Assembly: GCF_004297405.1 (NCBI RefSeq)
Contig: NZ_SCVC01000002.1
Span: 1-64,000 of the forward strand
Direction of reading: 5' to 3'
Length of the DNA: 64,000 bases
From: Reyranella sp.
Lineage (GTDB): Bacteria > Pseudomonadota > Alphaproteobacteria > Reyranellales > Reyranellaceae
Of this stretch, positions 17,713 to 26,338 are shown one piece after another. Below the pieces are notes generated by a model. The model did no database searches, had not been told where the DNA came from, and was given only the letters and a program-made list of their open reading frames with translations. Numbering within the stretch: position 1 is the first letter of the stretch; each line of letters starts with the position of its first letter. Position numbers and translations under genes: made by a program.

Positions 17713-18889
17713 GCTCGCGGATCCCCGTAAAGACCAGCCAGGCAATCAAGACCAGGAGCAAATTGGCCCCCAAGACAGTCAAGACACTGCGCAACCGCTT
17801 CGGCTGGGTCGAATAGTCGGCCAGATTCGGTTCGACGATGCTCTCGAGGTACAGAAGCTGCTTGGCGGCTTCCGCCTTCGCGCGCACCAGATCGGCCTCG
17901 TTGGTGCCCAACATTTTGTTGGCGAATTCGCGCTCGAGCACGAGGCGCTCGTAAGTGGCGATCCGGTCGGCCAGGCCATCCGAGCTGCGCGCCACCCGCG
18001 CGCGCTCAGAGGCGATCTGCTCGTCGAGCGCGATCGCCTTGCGCTCCAGAATCGGAATCTGCGGCCCGGTCGACGCATTCATCCGTGCTTCGGCGATCTG
18101 GGCACGGGTCGAGGCCAGCTCTCCTGACAGTTTCGCGATGAGTTCGGCCAGGGCCACGGCATTGCTCGTCGGATCGATCAGGAGTTCCTTGTTTCTGAAG
18201 GCCGTCAAGGTGGCCTGCGCGGCGATGACCCGGTTCTGCGCCTCCATCACTTCCGCTTCGGCCCGCCCCACGGCGTCGCGCAGAAGCCGCTCGTTGAGGC
18301 GATTGACCAGCCCCTCGCCCGCCTGCAGGAGCGTGTCGGCGATCTTCTTGGCGTTCTCCGCCGAGAAAGCCCGCACTTTCAGCGTCGATATCCCCGTCTT
18401 GTCGGTGTGCACGACCGACACCATGGTCTGGAAGTACTTGTAAAATCGTTCCTCGCGCAGGCCATAGAGCAGCGACGGATAGCCGGCGATGAAATCAAGC
18501 GGGTCGGTCCTGAACATGTCGCGCAATGGCAGGTGCTTCTGAAGGTCGCGCACGGCGTCGCGCGACAGCATGAAATCCTCGACGATGAAGGAATCGTCCT
18601 GGGATCGCTGCAGGCCGAGCTGCACCAGAAACGACAGGCCGCCCAGGCTGTCCGGGCGCTGGGCCGAGCGGACCACGAACTTGGCCTCCGATTCGTACTG
18701 ATCCGAGGCCATGAAGAAGAAGTAGATGACCGACAGCAGGGTTGGCAGGAACAGAACGAGCCAAGCTCGCCGCCGCACCCATGGAGGCAACGCGGCCTGC
18801 GAGAGCCGACGCCGGATCTTGCCGAGGGTTTGGCCTGCAGTCTCCGTGAGTGGACCGGCGCCGGTAGGCGAGGGAAATCGGGACAGCAT
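17696..18889 (-). CDS. kpsE: Capsule export inner-membrane protein, KpsE/CtrB/BexC family (copy 1)
   Basis: 397 residues. One membrane helix near residue 45-65 (AWLVLFLPTLLSVIYFFFMA), then the family signature SDQYESEAKFVVRSAQ, a long periplasmic part with coiled coil (about 180-330, rich in Ala, Glu and Arg), a Pro-containing stretch before the second helix (LADYSTQPKRLRSVLT) and the C-terminal helix LGANLLLVLIAWLVFTGI. Known role: periplasmic adaptor linking the KpsMT transporter to the outer-membrane KpsD/Wza channel. Divergent from a paralogue at 19053; the 163 bases between them must hold both promoters. Confidence 0.88.
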   Translation of the reverse strand: MLSRFPSPTGAGPLTETAGQTLGKIRRRLSQAALPPWVRRRAWLVLFLPTLLSVIYFFFMASDQYESEAKFVVRSAQRPDSLGGLSFLVQLGLQRSQDDSFIVEDFMLSRDAVRDLQKHLPLRDMFRTDPLDFIAGYPSLLYGLREERFYKYFQTMVSVVHTDKTGISTLKVRAFSAENAKKIADTLLQAGEGLVNRLNERLLRDAVGRAEAEVMEAQNRVIAAQATLTAFRNKELLIDPTSNAVALAELIAKLSGELASTRAQIAEARMNASTGPQIPILERKAIALDEQIASERARVARSSDGLADRIATYERLVLEREFANKMLGTNEADLVRAKAEAAKQLLYLESIVEPNLADYSTQPKRLRSVLTVLGANLLLVLIAWLVFTGIREHGARH

Positions 18890-19052
18890 GCCGGGGCACT
18901 ATAATCGGGCCCTTTCCGTCGCGATACGGGCCAGCCGCGATACAGGGTCGCCCTGCGGTCGGTTTGCGCGTGCCCGGCCCCAACTTCGGCCATCGACTTC
19001 CGAGGCGTCCTGAGCCATATCTTTCCTGAACAGGTCCCCTTCCGCCCTCCTC

Positions 19053-20273
19053 ATGCCCGACGCGACGGAATTTGCTACCTATGCTCGCCTGCTGCGCCTG
19101 ACGCCGGTCTCCGACGTCCAGTTGGCGCCGACCACCCTTGCCGTCGAAACACCGAACCCGGCGACGCGGCCCAGGCGGCGGTTAAAGCTCGAAGGCATCG
19201 TCTCCTTCCTGCTGCTGGTTGCCTTACCGACCTGCCTGGCCGTCACCTACTTCGCCTTTTTTGCTGCCGATCGCTACGAATCGGAGGCTCGCTTCATTCT
19301 CCGCTCGCCTGGCCGTACCATCTCCGCCCAGCTGCCCAATCTCCTCCAGGCCGCCGGCATCGCCCGGGCCAGCGACGACGGCTACATCGTGCAGGAGTTC
19401 CTGCAGTCGCGCGACGCCCTGGAGGTGTTGGAGAAGAACGCCGACCTGAAGGCTGCCTATGCTGCCGGCGGTCACGACTTCCTCTGGAAATTCCCCAACT
19501 TCTTCACGTCGAGGACGGAAGAGGGCCTCTACTGGCACTATCAGCGCATGATGTCGGCTGAGTTCGACAATACCACCGGCGTCAGCACCCTGAAAATGCA
19601 GGCTTTCGCTCCGGAAGCGGCACAACGGCTGGCGGCGGCGCTGCTGGTCTCCGCCGAAGGCCTGGTCAACCGCCTCAACGAGCGGGCACGACAGGACGCG
19701 ATCAAGGTAGCCGACAGCGAGGTGGAGCGCATGAAGGCGCGGGCGCTGGCCGCGCAGGCGGCGTTGACGGCTTTCCGCGAGCGGGAACGCCTGGTCGATC
19801 CGAGCCAGGTGACGCTCGCCGTACTGGAAACCATCGCCCGACTCTCGGTCGAGGCGGCCACCCTCAGCGTGCAGATCGCGGAACTGGAGAAGACCTCGCG
19901 CAACAGCCCGCAGATCGCGCCGCTGCGCAGCCGCCGCGGCGCGATCGAGGCGCAGATTGCCACCGAACGCCATCGTCTGGCCGGCGACGCGCAGGCCATT
20001 GCGCCGCGGATCGCCGAATACGAGCGGCTGATGCTGGAGCGCGAGTTCGCGGCCAAGGCGCTGATCGCCGCGATGACGGCCCTGGAAACGGCAAAGATCG
20101 AGGCGCAGCGCCAGCAAGTCTATCTGGAGAAGGTCGCCACCCCGGCGCGGCAGGACTATCCTACCTACCCTTGGCGCGTTGTCTGGTGCCTCGTCACCTT
20201 GGTTGCCGGCTACATGACTTGGCGGATGTGGCGCATCCTGGTCAAGGATGCCGCGGACCATGCAAAGCCTTAA
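19053..20273 (+). CDS. Capsule export inner-membrane protein, KpsE/CtrB/BexC family (copy 2)
   Basis: 406 residues, same architecture as the gene at 17696: first membrane helix about 49-70 ([19 protein letters not shown]), signature [16 protein letters not shown], a coiled-coil periplasmic region with [15 protein letters not shown] (matching [15 protein letters not shown] of copy 1), and a C-terminal helix after YPTYPWR. The two are clear paralogues but differ over most of their length. It overlaps the ATPase gene by 14 bases, so this copy is coupled to kpsT while copy 1 is coupled to kpsM. Whether both serve one exporter, for example as a mixed adaptor ring, cannot be told from sequence. Confidence 0.87.
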   Translation: MPDATEFATYARLLRLTPVSDVQLAPTTLAVETPNPATRPRRRLKLEGIVSFLLLVALPTCLAVTYFAFFAADRYESEARFILRSPGRTISAQLPNLLQAAGIARASDDGYIVQEFLQSRDALEVLEKNADLKAAYAAGGHDFLWKFPNFFTSRTEEGLYWHYQRMMSAEFDNTTGVSTLKMQAFAPEAAQRLAAALLVSAEGLVNRLNERARQDAIKVADSEVERMKARALAAQAALTAFRERERLVDPSQVTLAVLETIARLSVEAATLSVQIAELEKTSRNSPQIAPLRSRRGAIEAQIATERHRLAGDAQAIAPRIAEYERLMLEREFAAKALIAAMTALETAKIEAQRQQVYLEKVATPARQDYPTYPWRVVWCLVTLVAGYMTWRMWRILVKDAADHAKP

Positions 20274-20985
20274 CACTGCGGCGCCCGACCGCAAGCGCGC
20301 CCATGGCGGCTTGGCCGACACGGGCAGTGCCGACCGGTATGTCGAAGCCGTCGACATCGTGAAGGTTTTCGAGGGCGATCACGGTATCGTGCGCGCCCTG
20401 AACGGCATCTCGTTCCGCGTCGGCGCCGGCGAGCGGATCGGAATCCTCGGTGCCAACGGTTCGGGCAAGTCGACCTTGATCCGCATCCTGGCCGGCGTGC
20501 TGCAGCCGACCTCGGGCGAGGTCCGGCGTGGCCTTAGCCTGTCTTGGCCGCTGGCGCTGGGCGGCGGCTTCGAGGGTGAGCTCACCGGCTACGACAATGT
20601 GCGATTCCTCGCCCGGCTCTATGGCCTGCCGTTCCGCGAGACGTTCGACTATGTCGCCGATTTCTCGGAACTGGGCCGACACATGTACATGCCGGTGCGG
20701 TTCTACTCCGACGGCATGCGCATGCGGCTGGCTTTTGCGCTGTCCTTGGCGATGAACTTCGAATGCTATCTGATCGACGAGGTCATCCTGGTCGGCGATC
20801 GGCGCTTCCAGCTGAAGTGCCGTGACGAGCTATTCAGCAAGCGCAGTGCCTGCGGCATGATCATGGCCGTGCACGATGCGGGCACGATCAAGGAATTTTG
20901 CCAGAGCGCCCTAATCTTGAAGGGCGGCCGGGGGCGGGTGCTGAGGGACCTCTCGCTGGCCGAACGCATCTACGGGGCTTTGTAA
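20260..20985 (+). CDS. kpsT: Capsule polysaccharide ABC transporter ATPase (KpsT/Wzt-like)
   Basis: 241 residues from ATG 20260; an ATG at 20248 is also in frame but has AAGG directly against it. Walker A is [19 protein letters not shown], the signature region is [20 protein letters not shown] and Walker B is [12 protein letters not shown], followed by the switch His in AVHDAGTIK. No C-terminal carbohydrate-binding domain is present, so it is the short KpsT type used for capsules terminated without chain-length recognition by the ATPase. It energises export through the permease encoded at 16918 on the other strand. The partners are usually adjacent, so the split, divergent layout is unusual. 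Confidence 0.9.
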   Translation: MQSLNTAAPDRKRAHGGLADTGSADRYVEAVDIVKVFEGDHGIVRALNGISFRVGAGERIGILGANGSGKSTLIRILAGVLQPTSGEVRRGLSLSWPLALGGGFEGELTGYDNVRFLARLYGLPFRETFDYVADFSELGRHMYMPVRFYSDGMRMRLAFALSLAMNFECYLIDEVILVGDRRFQLKCRDELFSKRSACGMIMAVHDAGTIKEFCQSALILKGGRGRVLRDLSLAERIYGAL

Positions 20986-21010
20986 ACGACGTCGCGGACG
21001 AGCGTTCCGT

Positions 21011-21895
21011 TCATTCCCCAGTCGACGACGATTGCTCCAGCCGGATCTCGATCAACGACACCAGCCCCTCCAGGGCCGAATCTTGGCTGACCAGGCGAAA
21101 TTCCACGGGATGGAAGGGATCGGTCACCTCGAACGCGAGATCAAGGGTGAAGATGCCGCCCTGTTTCACCTCGAAGAAGCCGCGGGTGATACCGGCATCG
21201 GTGTCGGCCTCCAGGATGAAAGGCATGCTGCCGATATCCGCGCTAAAGCCGAGATAGGCCGTCGCCCGCCAGCGGCCGCTGGGCAGTGGCATGTAGGGCC
21301 CATAAGCGAGGATGCGCCCTCTTCCGGCAACCTCCACTGCCGCCGGCAGGAATTCGCCCGGCGCATCGCCGTAGAGGAAGCAGTCGCGCGACCATGCCAC
21401 CACGATCAAGGTCGGAGGTCCGGCCGCGGCGAGGAGCGGCGCGAGGTAGGTCCGCAGAAGCGATGGTGACGGCGGTGGTGCCGAGGGCGCGGCAGCCTCG
21501 GCCGGAACCGGCTCGGCGAGCGCCAGGAGGTCAGAGGAGGGCTCTCCAAGTATCTCGGCCACCAGCCGAGGCCATTCTGCCGTTTCTGCCGGGCGCAAGA
21601 GTAACGTCCGTGGGATGCGACGCGCCAGTTCAAGGGCCAGGATGGCCTTCTGCGCCTCGTGGCGCACGGCATCGATAGATACATCGGCCCGTGCGCCTTC
21701 GTTCGCAAAGGGTGCCTGCGGCGCCAGGACGAGGACGTCTGTCGGCGCGACGGCGAGCGCTGCGAGGACATCGCGTGGCGTCCCTCCGTCCACGACGACG
21801 ATCTCCGGCTTTGCCGCCGAGGCGGCCGAGATCTTGTCAAGAAAGGCGTGCGCCCACGCCCCCGCCGCCCCGTTGCTCAAAAGGAAAATCTTCAT
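21011..21895 (-). CDS. Unknown protein with C-terminal Gly-Pro-Tyr module
   Basis: 294 residues from ATG 21895; the longer frame upstream to 22264 is Arg/Ser-rich and looks like a shadow. Residues 1 to about 110 resemble a Rossmann-like alpha/beta start (MKIFLLSNGAAGAWAHAFLD, PEIVVVDGG, DVLVLAPQ). A Pro/Ala linker follows, and the C-terminal half is beta-rich with LAYGPYMPLPSGRWRATAYL and FFEVKQGGIFTLDLAFEV. That segment matches the patterns in the 12392 methyltransferase and the 22314 protein. No catalytic motif recognised. Its place between kpsT and the Wza gene suggests a role in capsule assembly. It converges on kpsT with only 25 bases between. Confidence 0.65.
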   Translation of the reverse strand: MKIFLLSNGAAGAWAHAFLDKISAASAAKPEIVVVDGGTPRDVLAALAVAPTDVLVLAPQAPFANEGARADVSIDAVRHEAQKAILALELARRIPRTLLLRPAETAEWPRLVAEILGEPSSDLLALAEPVPAEAAAPSAPPPSPSLLRTYLAPLLAAAGPPTLIVVAWSRDCFLYGDAPGEFLPAAVEVAGRGRILAYGPYMPLPSGRWRATAYLGFSADIGSMPFILEADTDAGITRGFFEVKQGGIFTLDLAFEVTDPFHPVEFRLVSQDSALEGLVSLIEIRLEQSSSTGE

Positions 21896-21899
21896 ACCG

Positions 21900-22286
21900 C
21901 GCGCGGGCTCTCCGATGGCATCGCGTGTAGTATCGGTTCGGACGGCATCGCGACAAAGGCTTATTGCGCCTCGCCCGCTTTCGACGCGGGAGTTGCCGTC
22001 GCCTATGGAGGCGTCGAGCCTACGCTTATCGAGCGCCTGCGTCCTTGTCAGAATCGTCCACCCCCTTCTACCTCCACGGAACCCGCCCAGATGCACTACT
22101 GGGAAAGCGAAGGTCATCGCGGTCTCCGAGGAGGCGCTGGCCCTGGATCCGAAGGCCTCCGTCTTCGTCGATCGCGTCCAGAGGCTGAAGGCCCTCGAGC
22201 GCCCCTCCGAGCCTCCGCCGTCCGCAGCGCTCTCTCTCGGCGCACGGCTGCAAAAGTCGCTCAAACTCGGCGCGTCGAAGGCATAG
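21900..22286 (+). pseudogene. Possible remnant of a plus-strand gene
   Basis: From about 22105 to the TAG before 22290 one plus frame has strong G/C third positions and a protein-like translation (AKVIAVSEEALALDPKASVF, then VDRVQRLKALERPSEPP). Upstream the coding trace seems to move to other frames (ESSTPFYLHGTRPDALLGK near 22055; DAGVAVAYGGVEPTLIERL near 21985). This looks like the C-terminal end of a frameshifted gene whose front part is gone. No family recognised. It fills the 418-base gap between two minus-strand genes. Confidence 0.35.
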
Positions 22287-22313
22287 CCTCCCGCCCTCCC
22301 CGAGGCCTGTCGC

Positions 22314-22757
22314 CTACTTCACCTCGTCGAGGCGAAACACCGTCAGTTGCTTCACGGCCATCCCCAAGCCCACCCCAGCATAGAGGCGCAGTTCAAATCG
22401 GTCGGTCGCCTGCAGCAAATGGTGAGAAATTCGGATCAGGCCGCGCTGCAATTCCCACTCGAAGCACCGGCGCAGGTAGAAATCGCGATGACCGCCCGCC
22501 CGCGTGAGGTCGACGGTCACCATGCCCGAGCCGCGGGCCTCCAGGTCGAAAGACAACTCGAAGCGGAAGAGGCCCGGTGGCAGCGAAATGTGTGGCCCAA
22601 AAAGAATCCGGCGCCCGTGGTCGGGTATCCCAGAGATACGCAGTAGGTTCTTATCGCGCGTGCCGTATTCGGATTGCAGCCGTGGATCCGAGCCGGCAAT
22701 AACCAGCGGCGCGAACGAGTCGTCGAGACGGTCGCGTTGCAAGCCGGCCCCTTCCAT
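22314..22757 (-). CDS. Small stand-alone Gly-Pro module protein
   Basis: 147 residues from ATG 22757, three bases after the TAG of the polysaccharide export gene, so co-transcribed with it. It has no signal peptide or membrane segment. The centre reads ILFGPHISLPPGLFRFELSF, followed by alternating beta strands to the end, the same pattern as the C-terminal domains of the proteins at 12392 and 21011. I recognise no named family. The module may bind a sugar or a nascent chain; this is inference from its repeated presence beside glycan genes. Confidence 0.65.
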   Translation of the reverse strand: MEGAGLQRDRLDDSFAPLVIAGSDPRLQSEYGTRDKNLLRISGIPDHGRRILFGPHISLPPGLFRFELSFDLEARGSGMVTVDLTRAGGHRDFYLRRCFEWELQRGLIRISHHLLQATDRFELRLYAGVGLGMAVKQLTVFRLDEVK

Positions 22758-22760
22758 TGG

Positions 22761-24014
22761 CTACCGCGCCACCGCCGCCACCGCCACCACCGTCGCAGCC
22801 GCGCCGACGAAGCCGATCAGCACGTTGATCACCTTCTGCATCTCCGCCGCCGGCGCGGTGGAGACGAAAAGGATGTCCTTATTGCGAATTGGGAAGCGTC
22901 GCGCCATGAAGAAGCCGTTGGGGTCGCGCATGTTGACGCGATAGATCACTGGCACCTGAGGAAGCCCCCCCGGGTCGGGGCGACGGAAGCCGAGCTGATC
23001 ATACTCTTCCGGTCGTTCGTAGCGAATGACGAAAACTCCACCCGGATCAGCACGTGTGTCACTGAGACCGCCGGCCCGGGCGATGGCCTGGTCGAGCGTG
23101 ATTCCGATCGAGTCGAACGGCACCACAGAGTTCTGCCCTGTCGCACCTGCAGAGGTGAAAGTCTGCGGCTCCTTGGCAACACTGATGACATCGCCCGGCC
23201 GTACGAAGACATTTTCCGCCGGGCTGATGAGAAGCGCCTGCATGGGTATCCGCACAGACTGGGGACCACGTACCAAGGTCACGAACGTCTCGTGCGCCGC
23301 CGCCCTAGTGCCACCTGCACTCGCCACCACGTCGAGGATGCGATCGCCACGGGTTGTAAGCGGCACACGCGCACCGCCCGTCACCTCACCCACCACAGTG
23401 ACGGTGTTGGCAATGTTCTTGGTCACGGTCACTAACGCCTGCGGCTCGATGGCCTTGCCCGTCAGGGCCGTAACAACAGCCTGTTCGACCTGCTGCGGCG
23501 TGCGGCCCCTGACCTGGACACGGCCGGCATAGGGAACGGTAATCGCACCATCCGGCCCTACCACCTGCTCGGGGATCGTCGCCGTGCGCGAGCCCGACCC
23601 GGTCATCTGGGCATTAGTAGGAGCAGAGAACAGCCCGCCGGATGCCGCCTCCCAGATCGTCACCTGGACATAGTCGCCCTGGCCGATCGCCTGGGTGGCC
23701 ACCGCTCCCTGCTTGCCGAAAGTCCCCTGCAGGGAAACGGCCGACCAACTCTCCATCTTGGCGACGACATTGGGATCGACATCGATCAGGGCAAAGCGGG
23801 TTTCGCCCGTCGACGTGGGCTTCGAGGCCGCGGTGACCTCGCCCGCGGTCGGGCCGGCGCCCGGCAGGCCGGAGCAGGATGTCAATGACGTCACCGCCAT
23901 GGACGCTGATACGACCAAGCCTACGCCCTTGCGAAGGACACGCGCGTAAACTGCGTGCCCCGATACTATCGCCGATGCCCCGAGGCCCGATGCGTTTCTG
24001 TCCAATGCCATCAC
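22761..24014 (-). CDS. Outer-membrane polysaccharide export lipoprotein (Wza/KpsD family)
   Basis: 417 residues. A signal with positive residues (ARVLRKG), a hydrophobic stretch and a lipobox (SLTSC, Cys about 47) points to an outer-membrane lipoprotein. The polysaccharide export domain begins near residue 110 (IGQGDYVQVTIWEAASGG) and continues with VVGPDGAITVPYAGRVQVRG and TPQQVEQAVVTAL. SLBB-like repeats follow (VTVVGEVTGGARVPLTTRG, then FVRPGDVISVAKEP and IRNKDILFVSTAPAAE). The hydrophobic C-terminal 30 residues fit the helix that crosses the outer membrane in Wza. It would form the exit channel for the chain exported by the KpsMT/KpsE proteins. First gene of a minus-strand pair with the 147-residue protein. 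Confidence 0.88.
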   Translation of the reverse strand: MMALDRNASGLGASAIVSGHAVYARVLRKGVGLVVSASMAVTSLTSCSGLPGAGPTAGEVTAASKPTSTGETRFALIDVDPNVVAKMESWSAVSLQGTFGKQGAVATQAIGQGDYVQVTIWEAASGGLFSAPTNAQMTGSGSRTATIPEQVVGPDGAITVPYAGRVQVRGRTPQQVEQAVVTALTGKAIEPQALVTVTKNIANTVTVVGEVTGGARVPLTTRGDRILDVVASAGGTRAAAHETFVTLVRGPQSVRIPMQALLISPAENVFVRPGDVISVAKEPQTFTSAGATGQNSVVPFDSIGITLDQAIARAGGLSDTRADPGGVFVIRYERPEEYDQLGFRRPDPGGLPQVPVIYRVNMRDPNGFFMARRFPIRNKDILFVSTAPAAEMQKVINVLIGFVGAAATVVAVAAVAR

Positions 24015-24164
24015 GGGCCGGACGTTAGGCGAATATCTGCGAAGTTCCTAGGCAGAGGCCTGTGAATCCGGCGAAGTTGTCGCAGACGCGGCATTGGGTC
24101 AAATGTCCGCTTAAACATCCATCCTGGGGCGCCCGCCTCTCGCGAACCAACAGAAGACAGGACC

Positions 24165-25298
24165 TTGCCAGACCCTTTCCCGATCATGACGCTGGCAAGC
24201 ATCGCCCTGTGGGTTCTCGCGACCGGATGGCTTCTCGGCACCTTGGGAGCGGCCCTGTCGCAACCTCTGAAGCGTTTGCGGCTGAACAGGATCCCTTCAC
24301 CATCGCCTGCCCTGCCTGTCTCCCTCATCGTGCCGGTAAGTTCACCAGCACCTGCCCTGTCCCAGTGCGCGACATCGCTGGCAGCTCTCGATTATCCGGC
24401 GTTAGAAATCATCCTGTGCTGCGACGAGGCGGATCGAGCGGCCGCGACTGCCATTGAGGCGGCTGTGCAGCGACACCCTACGCTGAAGAGCCGGGCCGTC
24501 GCGCCGGTCGCCCTTGGCAATCCAAAATCTGCCCTGCTGGCCGCCGCCGTGCCGCTGGCGGCCCACGACTTACTGCTGCTCAGCGACGACAATGTCGTCT
24601 CCTCCTCGCAGCGCATTGCCGAGCATCTCGCCGTCCGCGCGGCGGGCCATGGTCTGGTCTCGGCCTGCGCGTTGGGCGAGGCGGCGGAGTCGTTCTGGGG
24701 TGAGGTCGACGCTGCTTTCATGAACGGGCAGTTCGCCCGCCTGCAGTGCGCCGGTGACGCTGTCGGCCTCTCCTTCAGCACCGGCAAGTCAATGCTGGTG
24801 TCGCGGCGGGACCTGCTGGCCAGCGGCGGTTTCGCGCCCTCGGGCAATACGATGTGCGAGGACGCCGTGGTGCAGCGCCAACTCGTACGGTCCGGTCAGA
24901 AGGTCGCGCTCACGGCCGAGCCGGTGCGCCAACCGATCGGCCGGCGCGACTTTGGCGAGGTCTGGCACCGTCATCTCCGCTGGGCGACCTGCCGACGGCA
25001 ATATGCGCCGCTGCTGTTCGGCCTCGAGCTGATCGCCTCGGCACCCGTGGCCGTCCTGGCGGGCGGGGCAGCGGCCGGCTCGCTGGGGCTCGGCTTCGCG
25101 AGCGGGGCCAGTGCAACGGCGGTTATATTCCTGGGTGCGGAATGGATTTTCCTGCGGCTGGCTGGCTGGCCGACCGGGCGGGCGTTTCCTGCGGCTTGGG
25201 CCGCACGCGAACTGCTGGCGCCGGTCCTCTGGCTGGCGGCTCTGCTGCCGCGTCGGCGGACCTACTGGCGAAACCGGCCGCTGTCGCTGCGCCGATAG
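24165..25298 (+). CDS. Ceramide-glucosyltransferase-like family 2/21 glycosyltransferase
   Basis: 377 residues from TTG 24165 (weak AGGA just before); ATG 24186 is the alternative. N-terminal membrane helix (LASIALWVLATGWLLGTLGA), then a GT-A domain: VSLIVPVSSPAP, LLLLSDDNVVSSS (metal-binding Asp-Asp), GLSFSTGKSMLVSRRDLLAS, ED in TMCEDAVVQRQL, and the HRHLRWATCRR box that stands for the (Q/R)xxRW motif in GT21 enzymes. C-terminal part has three or so membrane segments. Family members put glucose on ceramide or sugars on related lipids, so a lipid acceptor is likely. Its end overlaps the convergent formyltransferase gene by 37 bases. Confidence 0.8.
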   Translation: MPDPFPIMTLASIALWVLATGWLLGTLGAALSQPLKRLRLNRIPSPSPALPVSLIVPVSSPAPALSQCATSLAALDYPALEIILCCDEADRAAATAIEAAVQRHPTLKSRAVAPVALGNPKSALLAAAVPLAAHDLLLLSDDNVVSSSQRIAEHLAVRAAGHGLVSACALGEAAESFWGEVDAAFMNGQFARLQCAGDAVGLSFSTGKSMLVSRRDLLASGGFAPSGNTMCEDAVVQRQLVRSGQKVALTAEPVRQPIGRRDFGEVWHRHLRWATCRRQYAPLLFGLELIASAPVAVLAGGAAAGSLGLGFASGASATAVIFLGAEWIFLRLAGWPTGRAFPAAWAARELLAPVLWLAALLPRRRTYWRNRPLSLRR

Positions 25299-26170
25299 GC
25301 TGGCAATACGGCGGCGGCGATCAAGCGAATCGCATACCAGAGACCACACAGGCGCACACCAGCACGTCGTGCTTCAGTGACCTCCAGAGCGGTGGGAAAG
25401 CCCCGATACTGGCCCGCCGCCGGCGTGTTGGCCGCGCGCCCGGACGAAAGATCCTCCAGCGCCTCACCCAGAGCCCCGGCTCCCGCCAGGAAGAGTTCTG
25501 TATTGATCTCCGCTACAGACCGGCTGCGATCAATCGGTCGCGTGACCTGCCGGAGAATCGCACCGGCATCGATACGAGCATCTTCGATCCGATGCACCGT
25601 CGCGCCACTCACCGCGCCGCCCTCGACCAGAGCCCAGAAGACCGGACAAGGGCCACGCAGGGCGGGTAAGAGCGAAGGGTGGATGTTGATCGCACCGAGC
25701 CGAGGCACTGCGATGGCCGGTGGCTTCAGGATCTGATCGAAATTCATGGCCAGCAGCACGTCGGGCGCATAGGCGCGTAGCCGGTCCAAGGTGACATCTG
25801 CATTGATGTCGCCGGTCTCGACCAGCACCGCACCGTGGCGCGAGACGAGCGCCGGTAGTGTTTCAAGTTTGGGCCGACCAGCGAAACGCAGCAACCGAGA
25901 CACGACAGCCACCACTTGCGCCGAGATCAAATCGAATCCCAGCCAGAAGGTCATGCGGACGCCCGATTTCCGGACGCTGGCGGTCAACTGATCGAAGAAG
26001 CCACCGTGGGCAGTGTCGAATCGGCGCGAGACCAGGACCAGCCCAATACGATCACCGCATGTCTCGAAGATTAGGTTCAGCGCCGGTAGGCAGGTCAGAC
26101 TTTCCAGATGGCAGAGGGCAATGCGCTGCACACCGTCTGCACTCGCGGACTTCGTTTCTGGATCGCTCAT
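25262..26170 (-). CDS. Formyltransferase-family protein (Fmt-like fold)
   Basis: 302 residues from ATG 26170. The formyl-transferase core is clear: LLAMNFDQIL (Asn position), GAINIHPSLLPALRGPCPVF (His and the substrate loop), and TVHRIEDARIDAGAILRQ (catalytic Asp). Length is close to methionyl-tRNA formyltransferase, but the C-terminal tRNA-binding domain is not recognisable and the N-terminal half is divergent. Such enzymes use N10-formyl-tetrahydrofolate to formylate amino sugars or other amines. Lying beside a lipid glycosyltransferase and the polyketide/aminoketone genes, it could formylate an amino sugar or the long-chain amine. The last 37 bases overlap the glycosyltransferase gene in antisense. 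Confidence 0.78.
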   Translation of the reverse strand: MSDPETKSASADGVQRIALCHLESLTCLPALNLIFETCGDRIGLVLVSRRFDTAHGGFFDQLTASVRKSGVRMTFWLGFDLISAQVVAVVSRLLRFAGRPKLETLPALVSRHGAVLVETGDINADVTLDRLRAYAPDVLLAMNFDQILKPPAIAVPRLGAINIHPSLLPALRGPCPVFWALVEGGAVSGATVHRIEDARIDAGAILRQVTRPIDRSRSVAEINTELFLAGAGALGEALEDLSSGRAANTPAAGQYRGFPTALEVTEARRAGVRLCGLWYAIRLIAAAVLPAYRRSDSGRFRQ

Positions 26171-26338
26171 TGTGCAGTGCAACAGTTGCAGGATATTGCC
26201 ACGCCCAGTATGGTGAATGCCAGCCCGCGGCTGAACTAAATTGATTGAAGATAAAGATTGATCAACACGTCGTTCGCGAGTGCCGACTCATGGTGGAGAG
26301 GGGGCGACTGGCGTTCGGTTGGGGGGCATTGAACGTCG

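Noticed and set aside
21896..22264. N-terminal extension of the 21011 protein to 417 residues
   Set aside because: The extra part is Arg/Ser-rich without a plausible fold, and ATG 21895 begins a normal alpha/beta start (MKIFLLSNG); the opposite strand shows the better coding signal here.
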